Source of the DNA: CAZQRP01 sp964596125
GTDB lineage: Bacteria > Chloroflexota > Dehalococcoidia > GIF9 > UBA5629
DNA length: 64,000 nt
Assembly (NCBI GenBank): GCA_964596125.1
Contig: CAZQRP010000010.1
Coordinates: forward strand, 42,790 to 106,789
Direction of reading: 5' to 3'
In this document: positions 8,729 through 17,353 of the stretch, piece by piece
How positions within the stretch are numbered: the first letter of the stretch is position 1
Layout of the letters: each line of letters starts with the position of its first letter
Made by a program: the position numbers and the translations under genes
Notes under the pieces: model-generated
Told to the model about the DNA's origin: nothing
What the model saw: only the letters and a program-made list of their open reading frames with translations
Database searches by the model: none

Positions 8729-9504
8729 TTTTCGTCTTGGGTATAGATGCCGCAACCTGGACGGTAGTAAAACCAAACCTGGACAAGCTTGAAAATTTCC
8801 GGTGGCTCTGTGACAGGGGTAAGAGCAAAGAGCTTGTACTCAGAGAGAAACCATTATCTCCCTCAGTATGGTGTGGTATGTTTTGCGGCAAATCTCCGCA
8901 CGAACATGGGCATGAAAGTTTTGTCGTCGATGGAAATATTGTCAAACGCGAAGATATAAAGGTAGACTTCATCTGGGACATAGTGCACCATAAAGGAAAA
9001 GAAGCGAAGGTACTGAACGTACCATTCATAATACCACCATACTGCTTTGGAGTTACGTTTAAACCTATAGGTTTTGGACTCCCCACCAATGAAAAAGAAT
9101 GGCAGCAGGAGCTGGAAATAGTCAGCGAGAAGACAAAAGAGCTGCTCGCACAGAAGCCAGACCTGCTAATCTCAGTTTATACATTCCTGGATCGAGTCCA
9201 GCATTTCCACTGGGGTGAAGACTGTGTATTGGAATGGTATCAGAAGCTCGATCGCAAAATTGGAGAGGTAGTGATCGATACCGGTTTTTTAAATGATAAG
9301 GCCAATTCTCTCATCGTAATCTCCGATCACGGTTTCTGTTCGTTCGGCGAGGCTAAAATACAAACGCTGCCCAGAGAAACCGAGCAGGGTACGCTAAAGG
9401 GTGACCACCATGAAAATGCTCTGTTAATAAGTGTAAATGTTAATGACGAAATAGATAGCCCCCAGGATGTATTTCTAGCCATTAGAAATAAAATCCTTGG
9501 CTAG
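8725..9504 (+). CDS. Alkaline-phosphatase-superfamily phosphodiesterase/phosphatase
   Basis: 259 aa with the metal-binding framework of the type I phosphodiesterase/nucleotide pyrophosphatase group: FVLGIDAAT (Asp8), the nucleophile region KPLSPSVWCGMFCGKSP (Ser45 or Ser47), DRVQHFHW, ISDHGF and KGDHHENA. All predicted zinc-ligand positions appear intact although the protein is compact for the family. No signal peptide, so cytoplasmic. The ATG overlaps the cysN stop (ATGA), implying translational coupling and a linked job, perhaps hydrolysis of a nucleotide such as APS or its by-product, or of a sulfated/phosphorylated intermediate. That role is inference. Sulfatase activity is possible but the formylglycine Cys-x-Pro-x-Arg motif is absent. 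Confidence 0.8.
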   Translation: MIFVLGIDAATWTVVKPNLDKLENFRWLCDRGKSKELVLREKPLSPSVWCGMFCGKSPHEHGHESFVVDGNIVKREDIKVDFIWDIVHHKGKEAKVLNVPFIIPPYCFGVTFKPIGFGLPTNEKEWQQELEIVSEKTKELLAQKPDLLISVYTFLDRVQHFHWGEDCVLEWYQKLDRKIGEVVIDTGFLNDKANSLIVISDHGFCSFGEAKIQTLPRETEQGTLKGDHHENALLISVNVNDEIDSPQDVFLAIRNKILG

Positions 9505-9620
9505 CATGAAATGTAACTACCAGATACCAGGATTATGTCAAATACAGACAGGGGTTTGGTAACCTACCGGTACTATGCGAGGCACAATCTTCTAAACAGG
9601 GCCTGATAGTTCAATCATTA

Positions 9621-12600
9621 TTAATGTGTTGTCAACCTCAGTACTTCACCATAGCTGTCGCCATTACCCGATGCCCTGGCTTTATAGTAATAGGTAGAAC
9701 TTGGCGACAGGTCAGACAATCTAATACTAAAGAATCCCGTAGAGTTCCTTAATTCTGTAGTTGTCTCACCGTCAGTACAGCTACTGGTAGTCCCATATAC
9801 GAATGAAACAGTGACTTCCTGTGCCGTACCAAGGTCGGACAGCTCACCATTTACCACTGCGGTTGTATCGGTAATGTCGCTCGCTCTAAGAGTAAACACC
9901 GTTGGGGCCGGGCCAGTTGTGGTAAATGTCCGCCTCATTCTACTATAACTCTCGCCATCACCAACTGCCTTAGCTCTGTAGTAATATGTAGTATTTGGTA
10001 GCAAATTAGACAGGTTGATTTCAAACAGCCCTTTTGCGTTCTTTACCTGTTTGCTGGTCTCACCATCATTACAAGCTCTTGTTGTCCCGTATACGAAAGA
10101 AACCGTAACTTCCGCTGCCGTGCCAAGGTCTATCAGATCACCCTTCAATACGGCTGAAGTATCAGTAATATCACCAGCCCTGAGACTGTCAATCGTTGGC
10201 GCCGGGCCGGTAGTTATGAAGCTCTTTACTTTCCCATAACTGATTTGTTCACCTGCTGCTTTAGCTTTGTAGTAGTACGTTGTATTCGGTGACAAATCAG
10301 ATACAGTGAGTTCGAAGCTACCCTTTGAATCCACTATTTTCGGACTGGTTTCCCCATCCTTACAACCTTCCGAAGTCCCATACAAGAAGGAAACAGACAC
10401 CTTGTCGGACCCGCCAAGATCACCCAAGCTGCCTACCAATGTAGCTGAACTATCGGTAATTTTTTCGGCTGTAACAGTATCTACGCTCACTAATCTAAAT
10501 TCAAAAATTTTCACCAGCGGTACCTTGCCGGAACCGGGTCGCACTTTGGAATCTCCTGAACTGTAAATCAGCTTATAATGCTCCAGGGGCTCAAGAGGAA
10601 CGGGGCTGGTAAACGGATCATTACTTACTATTCTATATCTGGCTGACCCCTGCTCAGCAACATAGCTGGCGGCCTGCTTGTAGCCGGGAAACGACTTCGA
10701 ACTGGTAATCTCTTTATAAGGCACGCCTTCAAGGCTTACCTTGTCCTCATACGATATCACGGTTGTCCTCTCCGGAACCACCTTCTCGCCGTTAAAGTTA
10801 TATAATCGAACAGCCAGTGAACGATAATATTCCGGGTAAAAAAGATAGTCTATCACCGTTTTGCCATCTTGCCGCTGAACGTACACATCAAAAAATTCTT
10901 CCATGCTGCTGCCACCGTAGGTGGCTATCGCATAATATTTGTTGCTGTACAAATCAACTACAGCCGTATCATAGTCGATAATCACGTATTTTGAGTTTAA
11001 CTTATGAGCTATTTTATCGGCTGAGGCTTCATCCTGAGCAATGAAATACTCAGCTATCTTGCGTCTATTTCCACCGCCTGGATTGCAATTCGGTATTCGT
11101 TTTCCCTGGCGTACAATCCAGTAGCCATAGTCCCACCAGGCTGCCACCCCATACGCAGTATCGGGATAGCTATAGTTCTCACCAGGCCGACGTGGTTCAT
11201 AAATCCCGTAGTAATACTCCGCATCACCAAACGGCTCAGGAGTGTTATCTCGCATCCAGTAAAGCGATTCGCACCAGGCATCACTGGGCGCATAAGCAGC
11301 ATGCACCACAGCAGGAGATTTAATAGCCAACTCGAAGTTCGGGAAAAAGCTCAAGAAAAAGACAATTATTGCTCCAATGGCTATACCCCAGTTGCCGGCG
11401 ATACTACCGGAATCAATCCTTCGATCTTTTTTCCGCCTGGCTTTCTTTTTTACCTTCACAGGTACTTCCGCTTTCTCAACCGTACTTTTTTTGAAACCGG
11501 CGAAATATAAAATAAGCCAGGAAAAGTAACCCGTAAGCAAAGCTACATTAACAGCATAATAATAGGCAAAACGGCGCATTGACAGGGTTACGATCAGTAT
11601 TATCAAGCTCCAGATGACAAGTAGTGTTTTGTCTGCCTCACCCTTCTTCACAATAAAATATACCAGTATACCCACCGCAGCCAGGCTAAGGAAAAGCCCC
11701 GTATTGAAGTTGCCCCAGGCAACGGAAAGCGAGAATTGACCGCCGGGAAAGAGTAGACGTTGTGCTTCGATAGTGGTCAGCCCGGCGCCGGTCGGATTAA
11801 TCCAACCGAACATAGCAACTATCGATTTTAAGAGCGATGGATTAATGAAGTATAAGCCAGCCAGTCCAATTAAACCAAGTCCAACCAAGGTCAACGGAAA
11901 ATAAACCGGTTTTGATGCACGGTCTGACATGAGCCTGGAAATAACGCTCAGGACTGGTGGTGTGAGCAGAGCGATAACCAGGGCAGCCAGGTAAGACGCC
12001 CTGTGTGGAAACGGTAAAGATACTGCCAGGGCAATCAGAAATACTATGACTCCGATTAAGCACAGGTAGGTGGTATCTTGCCCCCTCAGATGATCGATCA
12101 TAAACTGAATCACAAAATAAACAAAGAGGATAAAGATAAAGAGCAAACCTCCTGACCAGGTGAGAAGATACATGCCGAGAAAAATGCCGGCCAGTAAGCT
12201 ATAGACAAGTGGCCTGATAACAATTGCGCCATCCCAATATCTTAAATGGTTGTAAGTAAATTGTCTTTGTCTGGCAATTTTCATTGCCAGAATAAAGAAC
12301 AACATAGCGATGGTAGTGAAGAGCACCTCAGCGCTATGATGGTCGGCGCGACCGAGTATTGATCTACCCAGAAACTCACCCGGCGAAATGGCGATTAATC
12401 CCGCAGCAATCACCCCGGCCAGGCGGTTGAACAGCTCTTTACCGATGAAATATACAGGAATAACCGTTAATGCGCCAAGGACAGCGGGAAAATAAACGCC
12501 AATTACATCAACCGTATGCTGGCTCGGGGAACCCAGACCGATAAGCCAGATGATACCTGCCAGCAGATAGTCGAAAAATCTGTGTGCACTATCTACCCCC

Positions 12601-12833
12601 ATTCCACCGGGAAAAAGCAGATAGGGATCAAAAGAGTTAAGCTTAGGAAAATTGTGGACCAGGTTATCAACGATGCGCATGTGAAAAGAAGCATCGGTAC
12701 CGGTAAACTTAATCCAGTCACCGGTAAAGACCTGATCATAGGGCAACACAATCCGGATAACCAGGGCAACAATTAAGAACAGGGCTACAACTATTCCAGC
12801 CATGAGGCCCGTCGGGAATTTGCTCTCGTTCAT
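9621..12833 (-). CDS. STT3/AglB-type oligosaccharyltransferase with FN3-like repeats
   Basis: 1070 aa. An N-terminal multi-helix membrane domain (about residues 10-500) contains TGTDASFHMRI (Asp47) and GRADHHSAE (Asp164-His-His, Glu169), the metal-binding loops of GT-C oligosaccharyltransferases. The soluble part has the signature WWDYG at about residues 566-570. The family moves a lipid-linked glycan to Asn in N-x-S/T on extracytoplasmic proteins. A basic linker (KVKKKARRKKDRR, near residue 460) interrupts the membrane and soluble parts. After about residue 783 come three tandem ~95-residue fibronectin-III-like repeats, unusual for the family. It is convergent with the sulfate operon, and a Wzx-like flippase lies 4 kb away. 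Confidence 0.88.
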   Translation of the reverse strand: MNESKFPTGLMAGIVVALFLIVALVIRIVLPYDQVFTGDWIKFTGTDASFHMRIVDNLVHNFPKLNSFDPYLLFPGGMGVDSAHRFFDYLLAGIIWLIGLGSPSQHTVDVIGVYFPAVLGALTVIPVYFIGKELFNRLAGVIAAGLIAISPGEFLGRSILGRADHHSAEVLFTTIAMLFFILAMKIARQRQFTYNHLRYWDGAIVIRPLVYSLLAGIFLGMYLLTWSGGLLFIFILFVYFVIQFMIDHLRGQDTTYLCLIGVIVFLIALAVSLPFPHRASYLAALVIALLTPPVLSVISRLMSDRASKPVYFPLTLVGLGLIGLAGLYFINPSLLKSIVAMFGWINPTGAGLTTIEAQRLLFPGGQFSLSVAWGNFNTGLFLSLAAVGILVYFIVKKGEADKTLLVIWSLIILIVTLSMRRFAYYYAVNVALLTGYFSWLILYFAGFKKSTVEKAEVPVKVKKKARRKKDRRIDSGSIAGNWGIAIGAIIVFFLSFFPNFELAIKSPAVVHAAYAPSDAWCESLYWMRDNTPEPFGDAEYYYGIYEPRRPGENYSYPDTAYGVAAWWDYGYWIVRQGKRIPNCNPGGGNRRKIAEYFIAQDEASADKIAHKLNSKYVIIDYDTAVVDLYSNKYYAIATYGGSSMEEFFDVYVQRQDGKTVIDYLFYPEYYRSLAVRLYNFNGEKVVPERTTVISYEDKVSLEGVPYKEITSSKSFPGYKQAASYVAEQGSARYRIVSNDPFTSPVPLEPLEHYKLIYSSGDSKVRPGSGKVPLVKIFEFRLVSVDTVTAEKITDSSATLVGSLGDLGGSDKVSVSFLYGTSEGCKDGETSPKIVDSKGSFELTVSDLSPNTTYYYKAKAAGEQISYGKVKSFITTGPAPTIDSLRAGDITDTSAVLKGDLIDLGTAAEVTVSFVYGTTRACNDGETSKQVKNAKGLFEINLSNLLPNTTYYYRAKAVGDGESYSRMRRTFTTTGPAPTVFTLRASDITDTTAVVNGELSDLGTAQEVTVSFVYGTTSSCTDGETTTELRNSTGFFSIRLSDLSPSSTYYYKARASGNGDSYGEVLRLTTH
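9624..10484 (-). repeat. Three tandem FN3-like coding repeats
   Basis: The 3' end of the oligosaccharyltransferase gene encodes three consecutive units: residues 784-877 (10484-10203), 878-975 (10202-9909) and 976-1070 (9908-9624). Each contains ITDTSA, a VSFVYGT strand, a Cys-x-DGET turn, NTTYYYRAKA and a final aromatic-rich strand, and units 1 and 2 end with TTGP. The pattern matches fibronectin type III-like domains of bacterial surface proteins. Units 2 and 3 are the most alike. Confidence 0.85.
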
Positions 12834-13108
12834 TTCACTAGCTCGTCACTCTATGCGATGGCTCCACCCAGTAAGGTAAATAGTAACGGTTATCAAGAGC
12901 GGAAACAAAGAAGTTAATGAATAACGTAACGACTTCCGGATAACTGCCATCGCTTTTACTAAAATACTACCTCAATAGTCCAGTGTTATGGTCAACTAAT
13001 AAGAATAATCTTATTACTAATTATAAAAGATGTAGTGGACAAGGCAATTTTAGAAATTAATTTTCCTCAACAATACAGCTTCTAATAAAGGAATAAAAAG
13101 GGGGAAAG

Positions 13109-13182
13109 TAGCGCATACCGGATTCGAACCGGTGATCTCCTCCTTGAGAGGGAGGTGTCCTAAACCCCTAGACGAATGCGCC
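13109..13182 (-). tRNA. tRNA-Glu (anticodon CTC)
   Basis: Read on the minus strand, the acceptor GGCGCAT (13182-13176) pairs with ATGCGCT (13116-13110; terminal pair G-U). The D arm has the tRNA-Glu hallmark GTCTAGGGG. The anticodon stem CCTCC/GGAGG encloses the loop CTCTCAA, giving anticodon CTC. The T arm is ACCGG-TTCGAAT-CCGGT. CCA is not encoded. The 5' half is duplicated at 17.7 kb, marking this gene as the insertion target of the element to its right. Confidence 0.92.
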
Positions 13183-13223
13183 ACAGGTAGTAATTATACA
13201 ACAACTTGTTCCCAAAGTTCACA
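13135..13223 (+). repeat. Left attachment-site repeat (attL)
   Basis: Left copy of the 89-bp direct repeat. It spans the anticodon arm through the 5' end of tRNA-Glu and its upstream flank, ending in CAAAGTTCACA. It differs from the right copy at two positions, both inside the tRNA part, and only the left copy belongs to an intact tRNA. The first six codons of the integrase lie within it. Confidence 0.85.
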
Positions 13224-13979
13224 AAAGAGTTGTTTGACAACTTTCTAAAATCCCGTCCTACAGGAATTAGCCACAGAACGGTAGAAGCTTACCACTATAC
13301 CTTAGACAGATTCGTCCGGTATCCGCTTATACCAGAGGGGATAAATCAGTACCTGAATGACCTAGCATGCGGTAATGGTAAGCTAAAGTTCTATTCTTGT
13401 TTGAGGGCATTGTGTAACTGGTTACATAACAGTGGTTACATTCCTGATAATCCAATTAAGAAGATATCGCCACCAAAAACATCAAAGAAGCTACTTCCAG
13501 CGATAACTGATGAACAACTGGCAACTATACTTAACCATTGTCGTTGTGAGAGGGATAAGGCTTTAACTACCCTATTATGGTATTCAGGAATGAGAGTAGC
13601 AGAGATTGCGAATGTCAAAGCTGCCGATTTTAATTGGGAAGAAGGTACAGTAGTAATTTTAGGTAAAAGCAATAAGTACCGTAAAGCATTGGCTGGCAAT
13701 GGTGTCGTAAAAGAATGGTTCAAAGACCATGATACGTTTGAAATATCTCGTGGTGGTATCCAGACAATGTTGAAAAGAATGGCAAAGGATACTGGTATTC
13801 GTTGTAATGCTCATTCATTCCGTCGTGGCTTTTGTCTCCACAACCTGAAAAGTGGCTTATCAACACGAGTAGTTCAGACCCTTGGTGGCTGGGAACAGAT
13901 TTCGATGGTTGAGCACTATTCAAAATCTCTCACTTTTAATGATGTTTTGAGCATGTATCAAAAGATAAATGGCAATTAG
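13206..13979 (+). CDS. Tyrosine recombinase/integrase
   Basis: 257 aa. An N-terminal core-binding (SAM-like) domain (about residues 5-90, SHRTVEAYHYTLDRFVRY) precedes the catalytic domain with every active-site residue: Arg in YSGMRVAEI, Lys in LGKSNKYRK, His-x-x-Arg in AHSFRRGF, Trp in LGGWEQ and the nucleophile Tyr in VEHYSKS. It performs site-specific strand exchange between the att sites. The TTG start (13206) lies inside the left attachment repeat, just outside the tRNA-Glu 5' end, so integration fixes its N terminus and promoter context. Length is typical of compact integrases and the frame is intact. Confidence 0.9.
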   Translation: MFPKFTKELFDNFLKSRPTGISHRTVEAYHYTLDRFVRYPLIPEGINQYLNDLACGNGKLKFYSCLRALCNWLHNSGYIPDNPIKKISPPKTSKKLLPAITDEQLATILNHCRCERDKALTTLLWYSGMRVAEIANVKAADFNWEEGTVVILGKSNKYRKALAGNGVVKEWFKDHDTFEISRGGIQTMLKRMAKDTGIRCNAHSFRRGFCLHNLKSGLSTRVVQTLGGWEQISMVEHYSKSLTFNDVLSMYQKINGN

Positions 13980-14129
13980 TTAGACAGAACCTGGATAGAT
14001 GGGAATCGCTGGAAATGGTACAGAGATACACACGGTCAGTTACATTTCAGGACAGTATGAGGTTTTATAAGGCACCATTGGGGTAGATGGAAACACTCAG
14101 CTAGTTCAGTCCCCGGTTTAATAGTAGAT

Positions 14130-14468
14130 TTACAGTGGTTGCTTAAATCCTTTAGCAGCTATTGTCTCTATCAAGAATCCCCAAATTACCACGAAGACAA
14201 AGGCCGCAAAAGGATTCATCCCCGTTCCAACAGCACTGATAGCTGTGAAAATACCGAAAAGAGCTCCCCATAATACTCCATGAGCCGCCCAATTCATTCT
14301 CATAGAGCTTACACCAATAGCGAATCCCATTACAGTGTGGTTGATTAAAAATGAAACTCCCATTGGCCAAAAGGCAATGTTGCTTGAGTATCGAGAAAGT
14401 AACATGCATATAATGCCGAAGATAAACCCCAGGATTGTTGTAATGATAACCCTTCTGGATTTGACCAT
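14130..14468 (-). CDS. Four-helix membrane protein, function unknown
   Basis: 112 aa from the ATG at 14468, which has a GGAGG site 6 bases upstream; a longer start at 14486 has none. Four hydrophobic segments are visible (ITTILGFIFGIICMLL, ISFL/INHTVMGFAIG, VLWGALFGIFTAI, FAAFVFVVIWGFLIE) with a basic N terminus. I do not recognise the family. It lies inside the tRNA-Glu element on the opposite strand to the integrase. Confidence 0.6.
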   Translation of the reverse strand: MVKSRRVIITTILGFIFGIICMLLSRYSSNIAFWPMGVSFLINHTVMGFAIGVSSMRMNWAAHGVLWGALFGIFTAISAVGTGMNPFAAFVFVVIWGFLIETIAAKGFKQPL

Positions 14469-14809
14469 TCGATACCTCCTTGCCAATATATAATAAAAAG
14501 GACACCAGCCATTGCCTAGCGATTACCAGTGCCCTTCATACTCAATCACTCCACTCCAACATTATTTATCTCTTCACGTCATATATTTAGCTCCAATATA
14601 GTCCTCGGTTATGAGTTTGTCAATACTATGCTTAAACGGAAAATGGATACCCCCATCCCCCCTTTTAGCCACAGGACAAAACAAAGGATATCCCCACAGA
14701 TTTTTTAAAGTGTAAAAAGCCCAAACGAAAAATTGGCGAATTTCAACTTCTTAAAGAATATTCCTCTCAATTTCTAAGAAAGAAAAGAGGTGTTCGTACT
14801 ATTTCATAA
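14469..14809. other. Intergenic spacer inside the element
   Basis: About 340 bases between two minus-strand genes of the element. It contains the ribosome binding site of the four-helix membrane protein and otherwise AT-rich sequence with no coding frame that I can support. No clear terminator is seen downstream of the coiled-coil gene's neighbour. Confidence 0.4.
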
Positions 14810-16003
14810 TTAATCTGAGCGTGTTTCCAGAAACTCATCTATAAGCTTGTTTGCCTCTTTAATGAGTTGAGTACATGTTTTTATTTCTATCTCTGCTTCA
14901 TGTAACATATCAATGTTGAATGTATCCATTCCTTCTGTTATTAATTGTGTAGCATTATCATAATGAGTCATGGACTGCAAATATTTATCATGAATGCCTG
15001 ATAAAGAATCGGGAGCTTCCAATTTAATCGCTTTATTATATAAACTTTTTGTCTTTGTAAGCCTGTTTAATAATGCACTGGAATTTGCATTTATCCATTG
15101 CTTCACCCATTCATCATTACCTCGTAGCATCTGTCGCAGTAAACCTCCAATTTCAGCGAGTGTTGTTCTAACTTGACTGGAATTATTCGTTATCCTCGCA
15201 ATATATAATTGCTCGGAAGTTGTTAGAGGTAATTCTGGCACCGTCAGTGCTACCTTGGGATAGAACGGTAGATTGACTAAATCATCCTTAGGAATGGCAA
15301 CTATCACACCAGCCAGACATATAACGCATACCGAGATGATACAACCGAGAAGCCATCGAGAGATACCCTTCTTTTTTGGTGGCTGCTGGTTATAGCCATA
15401 TTGCTGATTATACAACCGTTTAACTCCCGGAGGTTGACGAACTGATTTTCCCTGTTCTGCTGCAGGCACTTTGGTAACACTTCTTATAGATGGAATCTCT
15501 TTCACTTCTCTAGATTCTCCAATGACACTAGATAATTTCCTCTGAAGCAATTTACTTTTCAGGTCTATTAAGCCAAAACCTGGCACGTTTGTATCAGTAG
15601 TGACATTAATATCAGCAGAGTAATTTGAATTGATAAGCGCTTGAAGCTCCTTGACCTGCTTATCTAATTCCGCCACCTTTTGCTTTGGCTCCTTCTCTTG
15701 TTTCAAATAAGTCTTATAGTCAATTTGTCCAACTTTAAATCTGGCTTCCAAGTAACTTAGCTTCAGTTTGCAAATGTTTAACTCATTTACTTTGTTATCA
15801 AGTTCTTTCTTGAAATGTGCTTTTATGGAATTCACATTGAAAATGGCATCTTCACGCATCTTTGTGTATTCCGCCTTTAGCACTCCGTATTGTGTTTCTG
15901 TAACAGATTCATCCGCCTTGAGTTTTTCTAAGTTTGTCAAGAACGATTCAGCTTTTTCTTTCAGTAAAAAAGCTTCTTTCAATTTTTTATTTGTCATCGT
16001 CAT
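14810..16003 (-). CDS. Coiled-coil protein with one membrane anchor
   Basis: 397 aa. Residues 1-125 are charged heptad-rich helices (coiled coil) with the segment GQIDYKTYLKQEKE, followed by a disordered Gln/Pro/Tyr-rich stretch (NQQYGYNQQPPKKKG). A single transmembrane helix (WLLGCIISVCVICLAGVIVAI, about residues 217-237) follows, then a helical domain of 160 residues outside the membrane. The topology is cytoplasmic coiled coil, membrane, external four-helix-like domain, resembling a sensor or scaffold. I do not recognise a named family. It is divergent from the TPR lipoprotein gene across a 376-base region with two hairpins, so the pair may be co-regulated. Confidence 0.7.
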   Translation of the reverse strand: MTMTNKKLKEAFLLKEKAESFLTNLEKLKADESVTETQYGVLKAEYTKMREDAIFNVNSIKAHFKKELDNKVNELNICKLKLSYLEARFKVGQIDYKTYLKQEKEPKQKVAELDKQVKELQALINSNYSADINVTTDTNVPGFGLIDLKSKLLQRKLSSVIGESREVKEIPSIRSVTKVPAAEQGKSVRQPPGVKRLYNQQYGYNQQPPKKKGISRWLLGCIISVCVICLAGVIVAIPKDDLVNLPFYPKVALTVPELPLTTSEQLYIARITNNSSQVRTTLAEIGGLLRQMLRGNDEWVKQWINANSSALLNRLTKTKSLYNKAIKLEAPDSLSGIHDKYLQSMTHYDNATQLITEGMDTFNIDMLHEAEIEIKTCTQLIKEANKLIDEFLETRSD

Positions 16004-16125
16004 CAGAAATAATTCCCTATACTCTTATCTGTCTATAGTGATTATACGCCTGATAAAAACGAAACGAAATCGATACAAAATAGGGGGGTATACTCCCTAC
16101 GTTCAAACATCTCTCAATAGGGGTA

Positions 16126-16152
16126 TTATTCAAAAATGTCCTTTTTGAATAA
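16126..16152. promoter_or_regulatory. 11-bp perfect inverted repeat
   Basis: TTATTCAAAAA and TTTTTGAATAA flank a 5-base loop between the divergent coiled-coil and TPR genes. In this position it is more likely an operator or a transcript-start hairpin than a terminator, although A/T arms on both sides would also suit a bidirectional terminator. Confidence 0.5.
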
Positions 16153-16202
16153 CTGTTCAATCTTTCGTAATGTATAGGCATATATTTTAAACATATAAAT
16201 AT

Positions 16203-16230
16203 TAGGGACCGCGGGCAATCATGGTCCCTA
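16203..16230. promoter_or_regulatory. 8-bp inverted repeat in divergent intergenic region
   Basis: TAGGGACC and GGTCCCTA flank a 12-base loop, 50 bases beyond the first inverted repeat. No T tract follows. It may be an operator for the divergent gene pair. The base pairing is seen, the role is inferred. Confidence 0.4.
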
Positions 16231-16379
16231 TTCCTTATAATAAACAAATCTCTTAAAGCCGGTAGTTCCAGTTACCTGTTTTCTGTCCGGGCACAATATT
16301 GACAAAGTCATATATGAAGACTATATTAGAGTCAGCACATAATGTGAAGTAGGAAACTACTACGCTGGGAATAGGGAAG

Positions 16380-17084
16380 ATGGGACGTTGCAAGGGCGCC
16401 AGAATCGTGTTACTTGCGGTTGCTGGTGACTATCTTAGTATTAAATTTGGTACCGGAAAGCTTAACTGTCAGGGCTTAAACCTGAAGAAGCTTATTTTTT
16501 ACTGCACCATACTACTGGTATTGTTGCCTGTACTTTCGATACTGGGCTGCCAGAAGCCGGTTGTTTTACCATCACTCGTTGCCTTATCATCAGAGGAGCA
16601 CTGTGACAATGGTATCGCTTTATATACTGAAGGTAAATATGAGCAGGCTATTTCGGAGTTCAATATAGCTATCAATATCGCCCCATACTATGCCAAGCCT
16701 TACAACAATCGTGGTCTGGTATACAATGTTATGGGGGAATATGACAGAGCACTGGCTGATTACAATAAGGCCATCGAGCTCGACCCAAACTATATTATGG
16801 CCTATAGCAACCGAGGAATTTTCTACCGTTCTTTAGGGAAATATAAAATGGCCATTTGTGATTTCTGTAAGATAATCGAGCTACAACCTAAGAATCCCTC
16901 CCCTTTCTATCATAGAGGTTATACCCACAAATTGATGGGAAATCGAGATAAAGCAATTCGCGACCTTAAGAAATTTACCAATAAACTGCATGAGATACAG
17001 TTGATTAAAGGGATAGACAATGAGCTAGCGAGTTTGAATCAAGCAGCTGTTAAGATGCTGAATGAACTTGAGAAAGAGCAGTGA
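16380..17084 (+). CDS. TPR-repeat lipoprotein
   Basis: Up to 234 aa. A signal segment KKLIFYCTILLVLLPVLSILGC ends in a lipobox (Cys about residue 57), so the protein is probably lipid-anchored outside the membrane. About four tetratricopeptide repeats follow, with GIALYTEGKYEQAISEFN, GLVYNVMGEYDRALADYN and GIFYRSLGKYKMAICDF, a protein-interaction scaffold. The first ATG (16380) leaves about 35 residues before the signal peptide and has only a weak ribosome binding site. A later start just before the KKLIF segment is likely but uses no obvious ATG. Partner unknown; the divergent coiled-coil membrane protein is a candidate. Confidence 0.7.
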   Translation: MGRCKGARIVLLAVAGDYLSIKFGTGKLNCQGLNLKKLIFYCTILLVLLPVLSILGCQKPVVLPSLVALSSEEHCDNGIALYTEGKYEQAISEFNIAINIAPYYAKPYNNRGLVYNVMGEYDRALADYNKAIELDPNYIMAYSNRGIFYRSLGKYKMAICDFCKIIELQPKNPSPFYHRGYTHKLMGNRDKAIRDLKKFTNKLHEIQLIKGIDNELASLNQAAVKMLNELEKEQ

Positions 17085-17158
17085 GCACCTGAAACCTACT
17101 TCTCTCGGCAAGGGTCGCAGTACGAACTACCATATCCTCCATGCCCTTTACAAAAGGG

Positions 17159-17353
17159 ATGTTGATGGTAATACATTTATAATATGAATCTGCTGAGAAA
17201 TTAGGCATAACACAGAGACACCTCAGGTTGTTACTGGAAAAGGGGGACATAGCAGGAAAGAAGCTATGCCGTGACTGGGTAGTCCTGAGCCTGGACTACA
17301 AGAGGAAAAGAAAACCAAAGGGAGGTAAGAGAAGAGAATTAGGAGGGCACTAG
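17159..17353 (+). pseudogene. Excisionase-like MerR/HTH protein with in-frame stop
   Basis: From 17183 the frame reads ESAEKLGITQRHLRLLLEKG and later GKKLCRDWVVL, the winged-helix pattern of excisionase-family (Xis/HTH_17) proteins. The ATG in frame at 17159 has an AAAAGGG site but is followed by a TAA at 17180-17182, and no ATG/GTG lies between that stop and the domain. It is therefore probably broken, or starts at an unusual codon. Its stop is directly adjacent to the GTG of the next gene. In an element next to an integrase this would be the directionality factor. Confidence 0.6.

Noticed and set aside
8725..9504. Formylglycine-type sulfatase
   Set aside because: The superfamily metal motifs are there, but the Cys/Ser-x-Pro-x-Arg sulfatase signature is absent, so phosphodiesterase/phosphatase is the safer call.
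10015..10566. Plus-strand open frames opposite the FN3-like repeats
   Set aside because: They mirror the repeated minus-strand coding sequence and have no ribosome binding site or family features.
12834..13108. Possible second tRNA or small RNA left of tRNA-Glu
   Set aside because: No cloverleaf or conserved T-loop other than the tRNA-Glu itself.
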